Of a stretch of DNA of 64,000 bases, positions 23,122 through 33,404 are shown one piece after another. The stretch is taken from assembly GCA_023014485.1 (NCBI GenBank), contig JAJOZX010009061.1:75001-139000 (forward strand). Direction: 5' to 3'. Each line of letters starts with the position of its first letter. Positions within the stretch are counted from its first letter, which is position 1. This stretch comes from Bathynomus jamesi (lineage: Eukaryota > Arthropoda > Malacostraca > Isopoda > Cirolanidae). Both the position numbers and the translations under genes were made by a program. The notes beneath the pieces were generated by a model. It was not told the DNA's origin and searched no databases. It was given only the letters and a program-made list of their open reading frames with translations.

Positions 23122-23611
23122 GTGTATGGTGTAGTAGGTCCCCACTACTTTGAGAATGAAACTGGAAAAGCAGTAATGGTAAGGCAAAATTCATATCGTC
23201 AGATGCTACACGATTTCTACTTGCCACAACTAATTAGTTTGTAAGAAAGAAAAGAAAAGAAATAACTGCATTACCCCAGATTCAAATGGTTTCAGTAGGA
23301 TGGAACACCTCGAAAACATTGCTTGTGAAACTCGCAACTTTTCGGCGAAACATTTTTACTAACAACTAATCTCCCTTCATGAGCCAGTGGAATGGCTCCC
23401 ATACTCACCTAACCTCACACACGCTGACTTTTTTTTGTGGGGTTACATAAAAGACAGGAGCTGTTCTACCAAGCCTAAGACACTTGAAAACCTAAAAACC
23501 AAAGTCTATAAGGTAATCAACAACATCCCATCTGAGCTATTTCCAAAAATTATTCGAAACATTTGTGTAAAGTTGACTATTGTGTTAGGAAAAAAATGGC
23601 AATTACACTGA
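23122..23611 (+). pseudogene. mariner-like transposase, 3' half, duplicated copy
   Basis: The same pseudogene as 59435-60540, beginning abruptly after the C terminus in the GVVGPHYFENETGKAV block. It retains a damaged DGAPPKHCL-type second-Asp region and PYSPNLTHADFFLWGYIKDR around the third Asp, then a 40-residue C-terminus ending GKKWQLH. The 5' half is absent on this side. Confidence 0.85.
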
Positions 23612-23739
23612 ACATGTTGGTCAGTTAAAGTTAATAAACGCCTTTGTTTTATGTATCTATTCCATTTGTCTTTGTGTCTAGATTCCTTTTTGGTAACTTA
23701 AAACATTTATTTAGAAATAGGGAAATTTTGGGGAGACAC

Positions 23740-23742
<3 letters not shown>

Positions 23743-23822
<80 letters not shown>

Positions 23823-23850
23823 GTGTGTGTGTTGTGTGTGCGTGTGTGTT
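23743..23850. repeat. (TA)n(GT)n microsatellite
   Basis: TA run then GT run. The equivalent at 60669-60720 has a far shorter TA part. It lies directly upstream of the peptide pseudogene and may have displaced its promoter. Confidence 0.9.
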
Positions 23851-24836
23851 TGGGATTTTTTATAGCTTCTCTCTTCGACTAGTTTAGATTAGTTTGAAAT
23901 CGTGTGCGCTGATTCAATTCCATTGATCTACCGAAATGAAATCGCTAACTGACCTACTGGTAATGCTTTGGGGAAGAAGGAATTTATAAGGTTTACATTT
24001 TAATATTCAAAGATAAAGAATCGAACCCTGATCCACCGATACGGGGTTAGCATAAAAGTATGCAACGTCTGCAGACGAAACAACTTTATTCGTTCCCGTT
24101 AATCGGAATATTCAACTTTAGATTTAATATAAACTAAATGGACTCGCAAAGCCGTCGAAACGAGATATCCACATTTTCCCCAATGTAGACAGGCGAGTGA
24201 AGATAACGTACGGCCTCAACAACTTAACGAAGTTAGGTTAGGTTAGGTTGTATTCTAGTTGTATTCCAGGTTCTAGTTGTATTAGGTTGTATTCTAGTGT
24301 AAAACCACTGTAAATTCCTCTTATCTTTAATTAATCTGTAAATAAAAATATAATTTGTAGCAAATATTACGTTCAAATAATACATTTTTCCAATGAAGAA
24401 TTTACTTTTCTTATACATTTTCATATACATTTTCTACCTACAAATATTATTTTTTGTTTTTTTCACAGTGTTTCAAACCGTAAAGATCCTCCGGTTAATC
24501 AGTTACTTGTGACTGCCGTAATTAATATTTAATTAATAAATAATAGCTGGGCCTCTTTCAGTTGGTTGTTATAATAGTCATTGCCATCACCTTCGTCTGC
24601 CAGGCCCTCCCTTATCGAAACGGCATCGACAGACCGCAATTTGATTTACCAAAGTTACTGTAGATACGATGATAATTTCGAAGGCTATGATAATTAATAG
24701 ATGGCTCGGAAGAATGCTATGGCGGGTTAGTTAACTGCCAAGTATATTAATAGAAGTTCCATTAAATAGTTTAATATATTCTCTTAGGTAATAAATAGAT
24801 CATAAGTTAAAGTATTTTATGAAAAGTAGTGATGTA

Positions 24837-25689
24837 CCGATTCCAAAATTTTGCCGATGCCGATTCCATAAAAAAGTGCCGAGCCGATGCCGATTCTTTG
24901 CCTATATTTTAAGAAATCAATTCCTTTCATAAATTTTACTAATGTACAGTAATGTGAACACTTTTAATTTTCATATTTTTACATTTCAAATATGTTTAAA
25001 TGCTTTTCCTTACCTCGCTCCACAATATACAATACCAGAATTCGTTATTCATATACCATAGCTAGAGTGATGTTGAGTTGTTTTATTACTCAGTAAAATA
25101 ATAAAATAATGGAGCTATTGAAGAACATGGACGCGAGCCTTCTTTAGTTAGCTTTATAAGGCTAACTAACGAAAATATCATGACCTAACCTAACCAATCG
25201 TCAAGGGCGTACACTGTACAGTTAACCTAAGATTGGTTAGATTAGGTCGTGATATTTTCGTTAGTTAGCCTTATAAGCCTAACTAAAGAAGGCTGGGGTC
25301 CCTATTCTTCAATAGCAACTAAATTATAAAGTACAATTTAATATAGAATTATTATTAATATAGAATAGGAGATTACAATAATTTATAATATTTAGAGATT
25401 AGCTAGTTAGAGAAAATGTAAATTTATGGGCAACTTAACTTATTAAGCTTTGCCTTTTTCGTAAATGTAAAATATTTTTCTATATTTATACTTTGAAATG
25501 AGTATAAATTATTATCATAAATAGTGTTTTTTGTCTGTTCAATTTTCTATAAATATAGATTTTGTTTTGTAATGAAAATTGTAAAATGTCAAAGAATCGG
25601 TGAGAGATGGCTAAATTTGGCCTATGACGATGCCAAAAAAAAGAGGCCGATTCTGCCGGTGCCGATGTTGATTAATCGGTACACCACTA
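24837..25689. mobile_element. hAT-like element in intron 2 of paralog 1
   Basis: 853 bp. It starts TAGTGATGTACCGATT and ends AATCGGTACACCACTA, inverted complements, with exact 8-bp duplication ATGAAAAG at 24829-24836 and 25690-25697. Subterminal CCGATGCCGATTC repeats occur at both ends. No coding. It contains the palindromic MITE at 25112-25316. Confidence 0.85.
25112..25316. mobile_element. palindromic MITE (GGAGCTATTG family), copy 1
   Basis: About 205 bp, near-perfect palindrome. The arms run GGAGCTATTGAAGAA..., CAGCCTTCTTTAGTTAG, CTAACGAAAATATCATGACC, to a loop AATCGTCAAGGGCGTACAC. The same unit is at 61978-62174, 52484-52916 (with a second palindrome inside) and, as a half, 53405-53530. 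Confidence 0.85.
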
Positions 25690-25761
25690 ATGAAAAGGTA
25701 TTTTCGTTTCTCATTGTGCAGCGTCGGGACTTACGAAACACTATTAATAGCCACATTTTGA

Positions 25762-26256
25762 CCTCAAACTATCAAAAGAGCTCCTCTTTACATCTGTGAC
25801 AGACGATCAACATGTCCGACACGCAGATACAGAATTATACAGATAAAATTAGTTATATTCACAATAAATAATTAAATACTTCAATTCATTAATAAAATTG
25901 CAAAATAAATCTACAACATGATCAGAGATTATTTTTTATAATACAATATTTCATTTTGGATTAATTAATGAATTTATTAATAATTGAAAATGTCTTTTTT
26001 GAAGGTACACTATTTTAAAGGTAATTTTGTTGTTGAATATAATTGGATGCTAAACTAATTATTCCTTCATTTATTTTACGTTTGGTTCTTTTCCATTAAT
26101 TAATGTTTGCTGTAATGATTTTTATGTTTGATTAAGAGAATTAATGCATTGGTTTAAGGTTATAGAAATAAGAGCATTACGGTATTATACCACGATCCAA
26201 ATAAAACACTTTCAATATATACTTAACCCAATGAAATAACATGAAATAATAATAAT
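25762..26256. other. 3' UTR and downstream of paralog 1
   Basis: The first 110 bases align with the 3' UTR of the intact gene (CCACATTTTGACC, CTTTACATCTG, AATAAATAATTAAATAC). The remainder is AT-rich DNA without recognised features. Confidence 0.6.
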
Positions 26257-26540
26257 TAGCCTTTGGTTAACTTCCGCCCGAATTGTTCATTCTGACGAAG
26301 GTCAAGCTTTTCACTCCACGTTAGACCTACAGTTTAACGTGGAATCCGAACCACGCCCCACCAGCAGCCCAGCATTTAGTCCACCCAGGGTACCCATTTA
26401 TCTACCAACCACTTTCTTTATTTTGTGGAAGGATGAACGGCTGGGTTTTGATGCGCGCCGGCTGCAGTCACCGGGTCTCGAACGCGGTGCCGATGAATTC
26501 GTAGTCAGCGACGCTAACCACTACACCACCGAGACGCAAC
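26257..26540 (-). mobile_element. dimeric tRNA-derived SINE, copy 1
   Basis: The minus strand carries two tRNA-like units. Unit 1 has GGTGTAGTGGTTAGCGTCGC (A box) and an ACCGCGTTCGAGACC-like B box. Unit 2 has an A-box region before CTGGGCTGCTGGTGGGGCG and GTGGTTCGGATTCCACG as B box. A conserved tail (AAGCTTGACCTTCGTCAGAA) ends in AATTATTATT. The copies at 27131-27433, 28184-28475 and 63113-63395 have the same order. Confidence 0.82.
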
Positions 26541-26572
26541 ATAAAGTCAACGTAATAAGATGGTTTAATATA

Positions 26573-26798
26573 CAGGGTGATTCAAAAGTCAGGTTACATA
26601 AGGCTTTTCTGTTTCTTTGCAGGTAAATGAGTTATGAGATGTTATCGAAGGAGGAACGCATTGATGTGATACTCCTAGCTGGCTGCACAAGTCCATTGCC
26701 GTTAACGGTGGCCATATCGAACATGTGATGTGACTATTCCCCTGTATCATTACATAATACAGTATTTCCCTATGTAACCTGACTTTTGAATCACCCTG
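26573..26798. mobile_element. mariner-like MITE (CAGGGTGATTC), copy 1
   Basis: 226 bp, TA-flanked, with inverted ends CAGGGTGATTCAAAAGTCAG over about 28 bases. The interior keeps a GAAGGAGGAACGCATTGATG block that could be a remnant of a transposase N-terminus, but there is no open frame. Confidence 0.85.
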
Positions 26799-27086
26799 TA
26801 TACTAATAATAATAATTATTATTATCATTATTATTATTTCTTAAAATTAAACAATGTTTCTTATTAAATTATTGCAGGAAAAACATTTTTAAGCGTTGGT
26901 GAACCGAACGTTTCGGGAAAAATTCCCTTATCAAGTGCTATAATTAGTAATTAGTAAATATGTAAAAAACGTGATGGAACATTGTCGTTGTCGTTCTCAA
27001 TTTAGAAAAATAAACTTCAATTTTACCTTTTATTCCATGATAAGCAAAAAACGTAAAAATTGCTGCTTAAATCGATCTATCATATC

Positions 27087-27090
<4 letters not shown>
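26799..27090. other. (TAA)n and AT-rich DNA
   Basis: A TAA/ATT repeat at 26802-26840, then a stretch shared with 63657-63945. No gene. Confidence 0.5.
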
Positions 27091-27130
<40 letters not shown>

Positions 27131-27134
<4 letters not shown>

Positions 27135-27433
27135 CTTGGTTAACCTTGGTTTTGCTTCCGCCAGAATTGTTCATTCTGACGAAGGTCAAGCTTGTCACTC
27201 CACCTTAGACCTACAATTTAACGTGGAATCCGAATGACGACCCCACCAGCAGCACAGCGTCTTAACCACGAGGCTACCCAGGGTACCCAGTTATTTACCA
27301 ACCAATTTTTTTTATTGTGCGGAAGGATGAACGGCTGGGTTTTGCTGCACGTCGCCTGCCGTCACCGGTTTCTATCCCGGGGCCGATGGATTCGTAGTCA
27401 GTGACGCTAACCGCTACACCACCGAGGCGCATA
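27131..27433 (-). mobile_element. dimeric tRNA-derived SINE, copy 2
   Basis: Both tRNA-like units are present: unit 2 retains AGCCTCGTGGTTAAGACGCT, and unit 1 has GGTGTAGCGGTTAGCGTCAC and GGGATAGAAACCGGTG. The tail abuts (TA)n at 27092-27130. A Helitron inserted just beyond its head. Confidence 0.82.
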
Positions 27434-27442
27434 TACTGTATA

Positions 27443-28149
27443 TCCCCATTATAATAATAGCCAAGTTTGTTTGTTTGTTTATATGTCTGTCTGTTTGTTG
27501 CAGAATTGTGTCACGCTCTGAAGGAATTAGATAGGAATAATTAGAAGCTATGAATTATTGTATTACGGGCGGCAATGTGAAGCTCAAGATTTTCATGACT
27601 GTTCTTTTCTGTAGTTTAGCAATGGGGGAAGGGTGAGGGTGGGCGGAAGGGTTGGGGTGGGGGGAAGGGTGGGGGTGGGAGGAAGGGTGGTGGTGGGGGA
27701 AGGGTTGGGGTGGGCGGAAGGGTGAGGCAGGGGGGAAGGGTGGTGGTGGGGGTAATGGGGGATGGGTGTGGTAATGGGGAGGGGTGGGGGTAATGGGGGA
27801 GTGGGTTAGCCCCCAAGTTGTATGAATGGTGAGGAGGAGGTTTTGGGAGATACCAGATTCAGAAATGTTGACACAATGTGAAGCTCAAAATTTTCACGGC
27901 TGGGTTCTTTTTTGGTAGTTTACCCTGTCTAACCGTCAGCGAAGCGACGGGAATAATAATAAATATATTTTCTAATGATCCTATCCTTTTTTATACTAAC
28001 AGTGTTCAAGGTATCATTCCTGACTTAATAAGCTTGCTCTTCTCCTACGTTGTCGTTCTCTTGCCAATCGTCTTCTTATTTCTGCAGCAGTCTCCATTTT
28101 CGTGGTTCATATATATTTTGCCGTCATTCTTGACGGCACGGGTACACTA

Positions 28150-28150
<1 letters not shown>
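27443..28150 (+). mobile_element. non-autonomous Helitron
   Basis: The 5' end is TCCCCATTATAATAATAGCC after an A. The 3' end is an 8-bp perfect hairpin (TGCCGTCA TTCT TGACGGCA, 28119-28138) followed by CGGGTACACTAG and a T, i.e. the CTRR terminus and A/T insertion site of Helitrons. The interior holds two copies of CAATGTGAAGCTCAA (27571 and 27877) and a G-rich minisatellite. There is no Rep/helicase, so it depends on a partner. Confidence 0.78.
27615..27805. repeat. G-rich 18-bp minisatellite
   Basis: About ten units of AAGGGTGGGGGTGGGNGG type inside the Helitron. Repeated GGG runs make G-quadruplex formation possible. Confidence 0.85.

Positions 28151-28183
<33 letters not shown>
28151..28183. 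repeat. (TA)n microsatellite
   Basis: A TA run between the Helitron 3' end and the next SINE head. Confidence 0.9.
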
Positions 28184-28187
<4 letters not shown>

Positions 28188-28475
28188 CTCGGTGGTATAG
28201 TGGTTAGCGTCGCTGACTACGAATCCATCGGCCCCGGGTTCGAGACCCGACGGCAGCCGGCGCGCAGCAAAACCCAGCTGTTCATCCTTTCACACAATAA
28301 AGAAAATGGTTGGTAGATAAATGGGTACCCTAGGTGGCCTAGTGGTTAAGACGCTGTGCTGCTGATGGGGCGTGGTTCGGATTCCACGTTAAACTGTAGG
28401 TCTAAGGTGGAGTGAAAAGCTTGACCTTCCTCAGAATGAACAATTCGGGTGGAAGCTAACCAAAGGTTTATATAT
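28184..28475 (+). mobile_element. dimeric tRNA-derived SINE, copy 3 (best preserved)
   Basis: The plus strand has unit 1 GCCTCGGTGGTATAGTGGTT (A box) and GGGTTCGAGACCCG (B box), then a linker. Unit 2 has GGTGGCCTAGTGGTTAAGAC (A box) and CGTGGTTCGGATTCCACG (B box). Tail AAGCTTGACCTTCCTCAGAA, then (TA)n. Two successive tRNA-like polymerase III promoters in one 290-bp unit are repeated in every copy. Confidence 0.88.
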
Positions 28476-28512
28476 ATATATATATATATAAGAAATAAAA
28501 AAAATTAGCTTG

Positions 28513-29167
28513 GTTAACAAGAGTTAATTAGAAGCAAAAGACATTTTAACAAGATATTGTCAATTTTATACATTCCCGCACTGTTATTAAAATTATTTTT
28601 AAAATGGATGAATGCAACGAGCGCTTTAGAACTATCCCACTTGATGCTATGATTTCATCTGTACATATGGTCAAACAATACATTAGAATTATTTGCTGTT
28701 CTACATACACAAATATTTATGCTGTTTTACTCTGATATCTAAAGTTTTTCCCGTTTGACCTATATAACTGTACATCCGATCGAATACAGGGAATAATGCG
28801 GTTGGTTGTGTGTATTCGATCGGATATACACAATGTAACTCAGTCATTGTACACAATGTAACTCAGTATATATAGGTCAAACGGGAAAAACTTTAGATAT
28901 CAGGGTAAAACTGCATATATATGCGTGTAGAACAGCAAATAATTCTAATGTATTGTTAAACCATATGTACATATGTACCATATGTATTCATTGTGTCAAG
29001 TAGGATAGTTCTAAAGCGCTCGTTAAAAGCACAGATATAATTTAAAGAAATATTCTAGAATGTGCATTTATCCATTTTAAAAATAATTTCAATAACATTG
29101 CGGGAATGTATAAAATTGACAATATCTTGTTAAAATTCTTTTGCTTCTTTAACTCTGTTAAGTATGT
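28513..29167. repeat. 650-bp palindrome (fold-back element)
   Basis: The left arm from GAGTTAATTAGAAGCAAAAG pairs with the right arm ending CTTTTGCTTCTTTAACTC. Arms of about 300 bp meet around CGATCGAATACAGGGAATAA (28775-28835). Long matching blocks include CGTTTGACCTATATA/TATATAGGTCAAACG and GACAATATCTTGTTAAAA. No coding, and no clear target duplication. Confidence 0.85.
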
Positions 29168-29224
29168 GATAATCTCTTTTATTTCTCGTTCTGTTGTACA
29201 TATGTATATATGATACTTTCGTCA

Positions 29225-29345
29225 TCTCGACTACTCCCTTCATTCCCTGACGAGGTGTATTGCTGAATACACGGAAGGCCTTGAAATAATTTTTTCTTTT
29301 TCCTTGTGGGTTCCATCATTTATTCATTTCACGTGTTAAAGTGTG
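29225..29345 (-). repeat. dispersed repeat (CCTTGTGGGTT family)
   Basis: It contains CATTCCCTGACGAGGTGTAT, GCTGAATACACGGAAGGCCT and TTTTTCCTTGTGGGTTCC, ending in CACGTGTTAAAGTGTG. Related copies occur at 35250-35335, 47505-47590 and 59190-59310, usually beside (AT)n tracts. Class unknown. Confidence 0.65.
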
Positions 29346-29782
29346 AAATTCATCCCAAATATATATAACTGTATTTAATAGTTTTTAGTGCCAGTAATAA
29401 GGAAAAGATGAATGATAGCTCGCAATGGCTGTGAAGTGAGTCATGAAATAAAAAATATTTATCTAAAATTAACTTAAAGTTTCACAAAATTTGCTTTCTT
29501 CAACATCCACAAAGATTCAAAATGGGAAATGGAGCATCCAACTTCCGGAACCAAAATTATTTCAAGCGAAACAATAAACCGAATTTGAAATTGCTTCTTC
29601 TGACGTGTCCTAAACCAAATTTTCAATTTTCACAAATGTATTCGCAAAATTGCAAATTGTGAAGGAAATGATAATTGTGGAAGTTTGTAACTTTCATGAA
29701 ATGAAGTTATTTAAAGACAGATTTATGGGTTTTTACAACCGAAAGTTTAATTGTTTCTGGGGGTTTTATCAGACATGAATAG
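29346..29782. other. unannotated stretch
   Basis: No gene or transposon ends recognised. Confidence 0.45.
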
Positions 29783-29790
29783 CTTTAGAC

Positions 29791-29992
29791 CAGTGGTGCA
29801 CAAACTTTTTTGATGTGAGGGCCAAGCGAAGAAAATAACTAAATGTATTAGCCTACTTACTTTCCATCTAAGTCATAAATTGGGTCACTTTTATATTCTA
29901 ACTTTTTCATTGAATTGAAAAGACCCGTGGGGCCACTGAAAAGACCCGTGGGGGACACATTTGGCCCGCGGGCCAGGGTTTGTGCATCACTG
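29791..29992. mobile_element. hAT-type MITE, perfect TSD
   Basis: 202 bp. It starts CAGTGGTGCACAAAC and ends GTTTGTGCATCACTG. The exact 8-bp duplication CTTTAGAC is at 29783-29790 and 29993-30000. Internal AAAGACCCGTGG is tandemly doubled. Non-coding. Confidence 0.9.
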
Positions 29993-30000
29993 CTTTAGAC

Positions 30001-30001
<1 letters not shown>

Positions 30002-30049
<48 letters not shown>

Positions 30050-30060
30050 ACATATATATA
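30002..30060. repeat. (CA)n(TA)n microsatellite
   Basis: A CA run of about 42 bases, then a short TA run. Confidence 0.9.
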
Positions 30061-31020
30061 CCGTGTAGTGTAAGCAACCTGCGTTATATGTAAGAAGTTA
30101 ATTGCAGATTATAATGTAAAATCTGTAGAGGACGCAAAATAATTTAGGGTTTGCCTGGCAGCCAGATGTTGCCACGGAGATTTGTGAGAAATTATAAATT
30201 TGTACTTGATGATAAAACAGAAATATGTGATAGTTGTCCACTGCTCGTAATAATATCTTAAGAGTGATCGCAAATAATAATGTGACCATTTATTCGAAAA
30301 CCCGTTAAAAACGGCTGCATGCTCACCAAATTAGTTTTTATAGAGGGACCTTTCCGATTATCTTCGCACGTTAATTAATTTGGAAAGCTTATGAAGGTCT
30401 TTCTCATTTAAAATCTAAAGAAAATCCTCAAGTTTTCATGGCCAAATACGCGATCTTCGAATTTAGCACGTAATTTGATGCGAAATTTCATGTTCTCGTA
30501 ATAATTTTTCGCTCTTTTTTCATTCCTCAATTATTATCTGACGTTCAAAATATACGTTATTAATTGCAATTAATTCTAGTGAAATGGAAAATGGAAAATC
30601 GAATGGAAAATTGAGGCTTTATTTACATGTCCAATTTTATCTTCTGTTCATTCGTCCGTTAATTAAATTTTATTATTTATTTATTTATTTATTTAGTATT
30701 CCCTTAGACCTCCAAATTCGTCGTTTTGAATTTCGTAGTTTCGCAGATTCGTCGTCAATCTTTAACTATTTACAATTTAGCAATCCGTCGTCCATATTCT
30801 CAGATTCGTCGTTTTTTTAAAAAATGTGAAAAAAAAACCGATCGAAATTGACGAACTTCAACTGTTTACCAATGCAAATTTACAACGAATTTCGAGGTAT
30901 TCGGTAATTCACATTTACAGTATTTCGAACATCAAATCGTTCATGTTTAATTTCTGGGTTTTAAAATTTTAATTTTTTGTCTGAAATTTAAAACTCTTTT
31001 TATGTAACGGATAATTAATT
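30061..31020. other. unannotated stretch
   Basis: It includes a short (TTTA)n at about 30667-30695 and several TTCGTCGTTTTGAATTTCG-like words at 30710-30820 whose function is unknown. No gene. Confidence 0.45.
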
Positions 31021-31024
31021 TAAT

Positions 31025-31072
31025 TCTTTTTTTTTATGCAGTAAGGAGGGGCCAAGGGCGAACGCCCCTCAT
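31025..31072 (-). mobile_element. Jockey-like LINE 3' end, truncated
   Basis: Minus-strand terminus of the same family as 9.8 kb (GGGCGTTCGCCCTTGGCCCC, then CTTACTGCATAAAAAAAAA). Confidence 0.6.
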
Positions 31073-31172
31073 ATATAATACTTCGCGCGAATACAAGTTA
31101 AAAATAAAAACCCACCCCTCAAAAAAAATGGGTGAGAAAACAGGTTGATACCGTGAACAAAAAAGCAGCACG

Positions 31173-31174
<2 letters not shown>

Positions 31175-31217
<43 letters not shown>

Positions 31218-31254
31218 TGCTACTCTCACAAGTGCCCAATTGGATTTATAAATA

Positions 31255-31307
<53 letters not shown>
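31175..31307. repeat. (CA)n and (GA)n microsatellites
   Basis: CA at 31175-31213 and GA at 31257-31307. The frame across them is not a gene. Confidence 0.92.
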
Positions 31308-31310
<3 letters not shown>

Positions 31311-31584
31311 CCAAAAAACCTGTTTTTTGCCTCTTTTTTGGTAAAAAAAAACACTTTTTTGCTGTTTTTTTCTTTTATCCCATCTAGTAGAAAACATTTT
31401 ACATAGAAAATAGATATATAGATTCAATAGATTACTGTCTATATGTTGTAGGCAAAAAATATTATGTATGTGTATTTTAAACACATACAATAGACTTTCC
31501 TTTTAGTTAAACTTAGAGCTACAGGGTACACCATAGGCTTAATAACTTTTTCAGACTCTTTTTTTTCTTTTTTTTTACATTTCA

Positions 31585-32249
31585 GACCAAAATCAAATTG
31601 CAGAAACAGCTCCCAAACTATCTCCCACGTGACGATGAAAAGCTTGGTAAGCTGTGGATATTTAATCCGTTCAATGAAGGGGTGGTAGAATCGTAGAAAC
31701 AGTCAAACTTGCAGGAAATTTAAGTGATAAATTGATTGAACATTCTTTTGAAAAGACCTTCCAGTTGTCATTCACGTCAAAGGAAGACTCGTGTACATTG
31801 TGCATATCGCGAAAAAGTGAGTATCCAGAACCGGCGTCTGAACCATTGAAAGTTTTATCATAATTCCATTCACATCCTCAGTCTTACGCAAATTGGGCTT
31901 CTCATCAATGGTTCCAATTAAAGCAAATAAATGAAGTTGACTGTTTGTGTTTATTTATTGAACTGATTATAAGAAGATTAATAATACAAAAAAGGTACAG
32001 ATATGTCAGTGAAAGACAACGTTTATTAAGATTACGATTAATAGAACATAATTTCAACTCAAAACCGTAACATTACATAAGTTTCCCACTTAAGAAAATA
32101 GTTTGTCTGATTTGACAATTTTTTGTTTCGTTTTTTGTAATTTTCGCGGAAAAGTAAAATTCGATTTTCCGGGTAAGCTAATTTCTTTTTCATGCGCTGG
32201 GCCCTCCTGAGAACTTCCTGCGACCCCCAAATTGAGAAACACTGCCCTT
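31585..32249 (+). pseudogene. hAT (ZBED/Charlie-like) transposase C-terminus and 3' end
   Basis: Translation in shifting frames gives QLPNYLPRDDEKLGKLWIFN-PFN, LSDKLIEHSFEKTFQLSF, KSEYPEPASEPLKVLS and INEVDCLCLF. These resemble the dimerisation-domain region of ZBED-type hAT transposases (W-I-x-NPF, ...EYP...ALK-VL). About 330 bp downstream the element closes with GGGGGTC-type sequence: CGACCCCCAAATTGAGAAACACTG ends at 32249. Only the 3' part is visible and the catalytic Asp residues are absent. Confidence 0.6.
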
Positions 32250-32530
32250 GAGGATATCTGATACCGTATTTTCAACTTTTCTTTTTAATAGTTAGCAGCA
32301 ATGAGGGGAGAGGGAAATATGCCATATTAAAAATTTCAAGCATACCATAATAGGTATATTAACGTACTGGTACTTATTGATACGCAATTAAAATATGTCG
32401 GTAGAGAAATTAATTGTAAATTATACTGTACATACACGACGCAATATGCAACAGTAATTATTGTACTTAGCTTTTGATCATCACCACAGTACCTACTTAT
32501 TTTAGTGGTAGAGATAATTACTGTAAAATG
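32095..32530. repeat. inverted repeat arm, partner at 34305-34760
   Basis: Blocks such as GATACCGTATTTTC, GCCATATT-AAAATT-CAAGCATAC, GTCGGTAGAGAAATT and CAACAGTAATTA recur in inverse order and orientation at 34305-34760. Both arms include a hAT-type end at the equivalent place (32249 and about 34613), so the hAT insertion predates the duplication. The arms are diverged. Confidence 0.75.
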
Positions 32531-32752
32531 CAGTATCTTAACAGTAAGAGGTGATGTGATTTTAAGATACAGTAATCAGTATGTCAAAAGAAGGGATTTT
32601 TTTTGGCATTATTTGATCATCTTTACATTTATACTTTAAAAAATAAAATTACTTTTGATCAACATTAAAAAAACTAAAAAAAATGGAGGCGATGTTTAAA
32701 AAAAAATGAACCCCAAAAAGCACGTCGCATGACGATATACTGTGTATATATA

Positions 32753-32830
<78 letters not shown>

Positions 32831-33052
32831 CGCAGGTCGATTCTGAACCCTTTCAAACTCGCCTAAAGCGTGTGGTGTGTGTGTGTGTGTGTGTGTGTGT
32901 GAGGAAATGTGAAACAAAATGTGCTCCGCTATATCACATTCAGTAGGTTACCCCAAAGACAATTAAAAGATATGGTAATTACATTGAAACATTCATACAC
33001 CCTTTGTGCTATTTAACTTCCATTCTTGCTTCATCATCGACATCATATCTGC

Positions 33053-33105
<53 letters not shown>

Positions 33106-33400
33106 TAGTAAACTACCCTCGCCCTGAATGAAGGGTTGCATTTCACAACATACAATTTCGGAAAAAGTTCACCTGCAAATAAAATTTGTAAAAAACATAA
33201 AAAATTACTAACTGGTAATATTTTATTTTTTGTTTGAATATTTTGTTAATTGTGACAGTAATAAAACTTGGGGAAAAAATTACTAATTCGTATTTTTTTA
33301 TGGTTTTTAGAAATTTTATGTCTGGAGGCGAACCTCCTTCCGAAAATGCAATCGTATTTTGAGTCAAATAATTATTTATTATTTCCTTTCGTTTATTGCG
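32531..33400. repeat. (TA)n, (GT)n and (GA)n tracts in AT-rich DNA
   Basis: A TA run of nearly 80 bases at 32755-32826, GT at 32875-32901, TA/GA at 33054-33107. No gene. Confidence 0.85.
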
Positions 33401-33404
33401 AAAT

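Larger units (their letters stand above)
23936..25761 (+). pseudogene. secreted-peptide paralog 1 (three exons, premature stop)
   Basis: Exon 1 at 23936-23959 encodes MKSLTDLL, followed by donor GTAATG. Exon 2 at 24562-24725 (acceptor CTCTTTCAG, donor GTTAGT, 164 nt) continues with LVVIIVIAITFVCQALPYRN. Exon 3 at 25722-25761 follows acceptor ATTGTGCAG and ends in TGA, and AATAAA lies at 25863. Exon lengths, phases (0, 2) and the Tyr-Gly-Gly exon boundary match the intact gene at 51.0-54.4 kb. A TAG after LPKLL (codon 42), plus two nearby compensating single-base indels, break the frame. Residues 1-23 would still form a signal peptide ending Cys-Gln-Ala. If the stop is used it would give a 41-residue precursor; I favour pseudogene. 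Intron 2 is enlarged by a hAT-like insertion. Confidence 0.82.
23124..27180 (+). repeat. segmental duplication, left copy
   Basis: This segment and 60053-64000 match base for base apart from scattered substitutions, single-base indels and microsatellite length changes. The direct copies lie about 36.9 kb apart. Shared contents are a mariner pseudogene, a (GT)n run, a peptide gene, a hAT-like element with a nested palindrome, a SINE and a mariner MITE. The right copy continues beyond the window. Confidence 0.93.

Noticed and set aside
26339..26626. 95-codon frame, repeated at 63195
   Set aside because: It reads through the antisense of the dimeric SINE and into a mariner MITE; conservation is due to the segmental duplication.
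28184..28260. Genuine tRNA gene
   Set aside because: A and B boxes are good, but the sequence recurs in several copies with a fixed second unit and tail, and the acceptor stem cannot be completed.
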